From assembly GCA_963556695.1 (NCBI GenBank), contig CAUWAG010000018.1:682001-746000 (forward strand): a stretch of 64,000 bases of DNA, in the 5' to 3' direction. Source of the stretch: Anthostomella pinea. Its lineage: Eukaryota > Ascomycota > Sordariomycetes > Xylariales > Xylariaceae. The stretch's first letter is position 1. Every line of letters begins with the position of its first letter. A model generated the notes under the pieces. It was not told the origin of the DNA, did no database searches, and worked only from the letters and a program-made list of their open reading frames with translations. Shown here piece by piece: positions 59,708 to 64,000 of the stretch. Position numbers and translations under genes: made by a program.

Positions 59708-61022
59708 GACGAGACGAGACGGAGGCCAATTACGCGGCCACATGGTTCGCGTGCTCGATCCTCGTGATGGAGAGAACAAAGAGTCATATGTGTTGGTGTT
59801 TTGGCACGGGCTGTTGGGTGCTCCCTCTGGAGTCGCCTGATGCGCACCAACATCTCCGTCGACAAACAACACATGGCACATGAACGGTAAAATATAGACG
59901 ACCTGGCTCGGTTGGTCTCGCTAGCTTAGCGATTCACTGTTATGTGAGGTAGCCTTGTCGCACATCTGGCATCATGACCGGATTTGCCATTCCGCATTCC
60001 AGCATGACACTTTGTGTCGCCAACACCACCCCCTGGTCATGACTGCAACCGCTTCCAACCACCACAGATGCATTCCAACGTCCACAACCGCACCACTGGT
60101 TCCTTGCTGTGGTTCGTCATCTTGCGACTCCCGAGCCATGCTACCTACCAACTGAGTTCTTTGTCCTTTTGATCCAATATGACTAACCAGAACGACTCGA
60201 TGGGAACGGCCTCGGGAGCCATACCTGCGGGCTCTCTTGCATCAGCAAATCGCTTTCTGCCTCCAAGGTTCAATACAATGCGGAAAACTTGACACGAACC
60301 CCAGACATCGGGCAGGTGGAAGAGAGCTACTGTGAGGTTAACGTGACGCCAGATTTCCAGAACTCCCTACGTCTCCCTGCATTGGCGCATGACAATCATC
60401 GCTGTGACGTCCGCCGCCAAAGACCTGCAGTGTCAGGGGATCCGGACATTGCAACTTCCACAGTGAGCTCAGCCCGGTGACTGTTCAGGGGCAACCTACT
60501 GCATTTCGACTTGGGTCCACGCCAGCGGTGTCTCTTGTTCCCAGATACCTTACTTCCTCCATGAGGCGCACTGTCAACTCAGATGTCCATTCTACAGAGC
60601 CATGCTCCTCTCGACGTTCATGATTCGTCATTTATCCTTGCTCAAGCTTAACGGCGTCACTGGTGCCGATCATGTGCCTCACATACGGGAAACAGAAAAT
60701 TGTGAACGGTAGTGCGCCAAAAGAGTGTCTTTAGTTGGGTTTGTCTATACTACTTCGCCGACCGGTCCATCCAAAGTACAAACGAGCGTGAACGAACAGA
60801 CCCGCTGCTCGAGTTCCACCGCCATCAAGATCCGCAAGATATCTTAATATCCTAATATCCTAATATCCTCCCCCATACCCATTTCCCTCAAGCTCCACCG
60901 CCATCAAGATTTGGAGAAACACCTAACATCCACCTCCACAGCCATCCTCCCCGAGTTCATACAACGAACGACAGCGCGGACCATTCGTCATCGAGATCGT
61001 ACGGTGTTCAGACGTGCTCAAG
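59708..61022. other. Intergenic, 1.3 kb
   Basis: No supported gene. It holds three copies of TAATATCC at 60845-60868, and the 14-mer accgccatcaagat occurs twice (about 60818 and 60898). Confidence 0.5.
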
Positions 61023-61252
61023 CTATTTCTTGTCGGACCCTTGCTTGTCAGCCTTCGCGGCCTGCTCCTTTGCGTACTCCTCGTCCTTCTTCTGTTCACG
61101 TATCTCACTTTGCTCGTTCAAGTCGCCATTTTGTCTTCGTGTTTCCACCCGGCATACTTCGGCTGGTCCAGCATGTTCTGCCAGGTTGGAGGCTTGCCGG
61201 GCTTGTCGCTCAAGTGACTAATGTCGTTGTTGTCGTTGTTCGAGTTCGACAT
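61023..61252 (-). pseudogene. Small hydrophilic protein gene with an apparent one-base frameshift
   Basis: The ATG at 61252 begins MSNSNNDNNDISHLSDKPGK and continues PPTWQNMLDQPKYAGW. The frame stops soon after an A4 run at 61129-61132, but the next frame continues without stop as NGDLNEQSEIREQKKDEEYA to a Lys-rich end at 61023. One extra base in the A run would give a 76-residue, Asn/Asp/Lys/Glu-rich protein. No intron fits. A TATA box lies about 200 bp upstream. Function unknown. A sequencing error or a recent mutation are equally possible. Confidence 0.5.
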
Positions 61253-61453
61253 GTTGGTTGACGGCGGAGTGAATCTGCTGGAATGGGAGATGGAAATTGT
61301 GATGCTGTGATCGGTAAGTTCAGCGTGGTTTGTTATGTTGGTTGCGTTGGCTTTGTTCTGCTTGATGCAAGAGTGACTAGTGTGGTACGGGCAGTTGGGA
61401 AGCTGTAAGGTGTGGTTTCGTGATTATACAGAGCAAGGAGCATATGCCGGGTC

Positions 61454-61461
61454 CTTATATA
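61454..61461 (-). promoter_or_regulatory. TATA box (TATATAAG)
   Basis: TATATAAG on the minus strand about 200 bp upstream of the ATG at 61252. An AGGGG-type stress-element match lies further upstream near 61525; a single such match is weak evidence. Confidence 0.5.
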
Positions 61462-62694
61462 GATGATTTGATGGCCTTAGGTTGAGTCATTAGGTTATAC
61501 TGACTGTAGCTCGTGATAATTGAAGGGGAATGACCTTCGCGTTGGTGTCAACAACATAGGGTCAGCACCCTGCCAGACGGTAGACATCATAGCACAATAT
61601 TGGGTCGTGACTGGGCTGTAGATCATCAGGTTCGTACTCGAAACGCGGAGACCATGTCATGCTCTCGATGTAAGATCATTCCCGTGATTTATTCGGAAAC
61701 AGCTGTTAGTGTTCTGTTTACTCAACGGCATCCCAGAAAACATTTCAACCGTTTCAGCCATTCAAATCGTCAGGTGAGGAGCCGCATTCCAGCGCCAGAA
61801 GGCATCAGCGGAACCCTTGAGCTCCTATTGTTGATCACAGGTGTAGATGTGCATGCCATCCCATGCCTCGCAAGTACCATCAAGACCTCATGATCATTCA
61901 TACCTGGATCTATCGGCTTACAGTAAAAGACCATCAGAGACGAATCTGTTGGTGAGGGAGAAACCCAACCGTCCCCTATTCAATCCACGCAGAGCACCTT
62001 GTTTCACAAGACCTACGTCTCTATCAGCCTATGAAGGGGATGTGTATGTTTGAAAGGTGCCGTATTTTGTTAAACAGAGCGTGGGGGCTTTTAGATGGGT
62101 GAAAACGTATATTCTGGTGTAATCCGTGTTCTTGTTGTATCTCTGTGAAAATCCTTCTGTGGGCTAAGTGGCCCCAAAATGCCCTATTGGCCTTGTTGGT
62201 GCACTGCCACCTCCCTGAACGCCACGGTGGCTTGCGTGCCATTAACATATTTCAAGAGGGAACTCTAGATCATGGTAGCCAACTCGGGGTTTGGCACCCG
62301 AGGAAATATGTCCTCCAACGAGAGCCTGGTCCAGTAGCTGACTATGTACCATCATTTATTTGTTGATCTCCTCTACTTTGGTTACTTACCGATGCCTTTG
62401 CTGTCACATAGCTTACGGAGAGTACTGATCGACAAGTAACCTTCGATGCATTCGGAAGGTATCCACCTGTATGCCACCCAGTAATTATCGTTGGCATATT
62501 GGGGGTATTCTCGTTTGGAAGGAATGCCAATGCCCCTTCTTGGGATAAGGCCTAGATGGTGTGCCAAGGTCGTGGTGCGATTGAACAGAACTCCTGTCAG
62601 GATTAAGTTGGACGCGTCGATTACAGCGATCATTTTGTCGTCCAAGGATATGGCTCCCCAACCCCGGGCCCGACCTATCTGGCACGTCATGGCA
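61462..62694. other. Intergenic, 1.2 kb
   Basis: No gene is supported. A minus-strand frame at 62382-62690 ends beside a good GTAAGTA donor but has no recognised family or partner exon. Confidence 0.45.
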
Positions 62695-62703
62695 TATATA
62701 AAG
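62695..62703 (+). promoter_or_regulatory. TATA box (TATATAAAG)
   Basis: A consensus TATA box on the plus strand, 186 bp before the ATG of the gene starting at 62889. Confidence 0.55.
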
Positions 62704-62888
62704 ACAGCAGGGCAGGGCCGGAGCTCTAGGGAGAGTGGGATGTCATACGATATCGTACCCCCAATACAACAGCTTCATGTTACACATACATTGTACCCCG
62801 CACGTCTTGCCTATCCTTTGCACCTAAGCTTCAAATTTCATATTGTTGTTTCCTAGCACCGAGTCTGGCCAATGTATAATAACCAAGC

Positions 62889-64000
62889 ATGGCTTCAAAA
62901 GCACACCTTTCCGGTACTGACGGCCATGGTTTCTGTGGCAAACCTTCCCTGTATGGAGAGCTCAGAGATGCTATTTGTGTCCTAGCGTCACTTACTCCGA
63001 CTGCCCCGAGCGACAGCACAGGCGTTGAGGGATTCGAGGAAGGTTTCAATATCTCAGAACGTGACACTACAGACATCGACATCGGCGAACCGGATGGGCA
63101 GTTTGCAGCGAACAGCGATGAGGAACGACTCCAGAAGTTAAAGGATGAACTGGTCGATCGACTGTCGGAGATGCTGGCCAGGTTCAAGTCGCCGCGAAAG
63201 ACGGCATTAAAAGACGCCAAAAACGTTTCTAGCGTCATCTTGCTTGAAGCCGCAGATCAGAGCAGTGTCACATTCATCTGCGCAAGGAACGAAGGTCTGG
63301 ACAAGCAAGATAAACGTGTCTTCCTGCCTGAATGGAAGCAGCTGATGGAGGAGATGGCCTGTTCAGGTATGGTCATGCACTTGTACCAGAATCTTGATAT
63401 CTACGTCTGATACTAATATGGAATTCCAGATGATATCAACAGCAAAGCCTGCTCCATTAAGATGTTACGACTGGTACTTGACCAACAGAGGCAGCGCATT
63501 GAATACTACATCGACCAAATGAGGCTTGCTTTGAAGTCGGCCCATGTTGGAGAGTCTGATGGCGAAAATGGGGAGCACCACAATGAAAGCGCAGACGACC
63601 GAGCAGCATCGCTTCTGGGCCGGTTTCTTGAGTCTGAAAAGACGACAAAAGGTATCCTTCCACACTGGACCGATAACCATGGCTTGCGATACAGATTCCA
63701 TGGGAAGGACCATGAGGAAATTCGGGCTCGTACAGCTGCCGACTCGGCATGGTCGAATGCCAAAAATCTTGCAGTCGAACTCGACCAGATCGTCCCTCTA
63801 GCTTCTCAGATCTGCAGCCAGGCACCGCTTTGTGATACCGATAAAGCTACCGCCCTGGAGCGACTGATGCGCGCCGTGTTTAGTCTCTGGAAGACGAGTC
63901 ATGGTCGAGTCGTTCTGGAATCTCACATAACGTACCACTTCAAGCAGAGAAAGCCCCAGGCAAAGAAGTTCCACATGTCACTTCTCTACCTTGCTCGAAT
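62889..64000 (+). CDS. Unknown fungal protein, 5' part, runs off the window
   Basis: Exon 1 is 62889-63366 and exon 2 runs from 63430 past the window end; the 63-nt intron has a tactaat branch and the frame continues as DDINSKACSIKMLRLVLDQQ. The visible 350 residues start MASKAHLSGTDGHGFCGKPS, with an acidic segment at about residues 45-80 and helical, charged sequence after that (DELVDRLSEMLARFKSPRKT, HWTDNHGLRYRFHGKDHEE). No catalytic motif, signal peptide or membrane segment is visible in this part. I do not recognise the family, and the missing C-terminal part may carry the diagnostic domain. Confidence 0.75.

Noticed and set aside
62382..62690. Minus-strand frame of about 100 codons ending at a GTAAGTA site
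   Set aside because: The donor is good but no acceptor or continuing exon could be joined, and no family was recognised.
1..64000. CRISPR arrays, rRNA genes, prokaryotic operons
   Set aside because: The DNA is fungal nuclear sequence with introns; no spaced direct-repeat array or rRNA sequence was seen.

Overview
The window is nuclear DNA from a filamentous ascomycete (Pezizomycotina, probably a Sordariomycete). Genes are spaced by hundreds of bases. Introns are short (about 45-130 nt, one of 274 nt), mostly with GTAAGT-like donors and TACTAAC/CTGAC-like branch sites. Gene families include Zn2Cys6 regulators, a DUF7770 protein, a Mus7/Mms22 protein and an orotidine decarboxylase with the long internal insertion typical of pyr4. 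The genus cannot be read from the sequence.

Positions 1-26400 are a mostly conserved housekeeping block: a C2H2 zinc-finger protein (-), a mitochondrial AAA ATPase (-), the replication-repair protein Mus7/Mms22 (-, six exons), a 70-residue one-membrane-segment protein (+), cytochrome c oxidase subunit 5 (+), mitochondrial ClpX (-), glycogen branching enzyme (+, eight exons), ORC5 (-) and a Zn2Cys6 regulator (+). Splice junctions were placed by hand and keep the frame.

Positions 26400-45000 are an accessory region. It holds a dead carbohydrate esterase family 1 gene interrupted by about 0.7 kb that contains a tRNA-like sequence and a (TG)30 tract; an intact secreted GH3 beta-glucosidase on the same strand; a CCCH zinc-finger protein; a second Zn2Cys6 regulator; a broken histidine phosphatase gene; and three short elements with terminal inverted repeats and target-site duplications (MITE-like). 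Two long stretches carry no gene I can support.

Positions 45000-51400 return to core genes: a DUF7770 protein (+), orotidine 5'-phosphate decarboxylase (-) and phosphatidylinositol synthase (+).

From 52700 to the end the window is again accessory: a large fungal protein gene of unknown function broken by several frame changes, two small TATA-driven genes (one apparently frameshifted), a possible spliced transcript without a clear protein, and the 5' part of an unknown gene that runs off the right edge.

No biosynthetic cluster, CRISPR array, rRNA or intact tRNA was seen. Neighbouring genes mostly do unrelated jobs. The main links are the shared divergent promoters (mus7 with the small membrane protein, clpX with the branching enzyme, ORC5 with the Zn2Cys6 gene) and the pairing of two plant-wall hydrolase genes, one dead and one intact. 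The most unusual signals are the esterase relic, whose three in-frame stops are all CAG to TAG type, and the three non-autonomous transposon-like elements.
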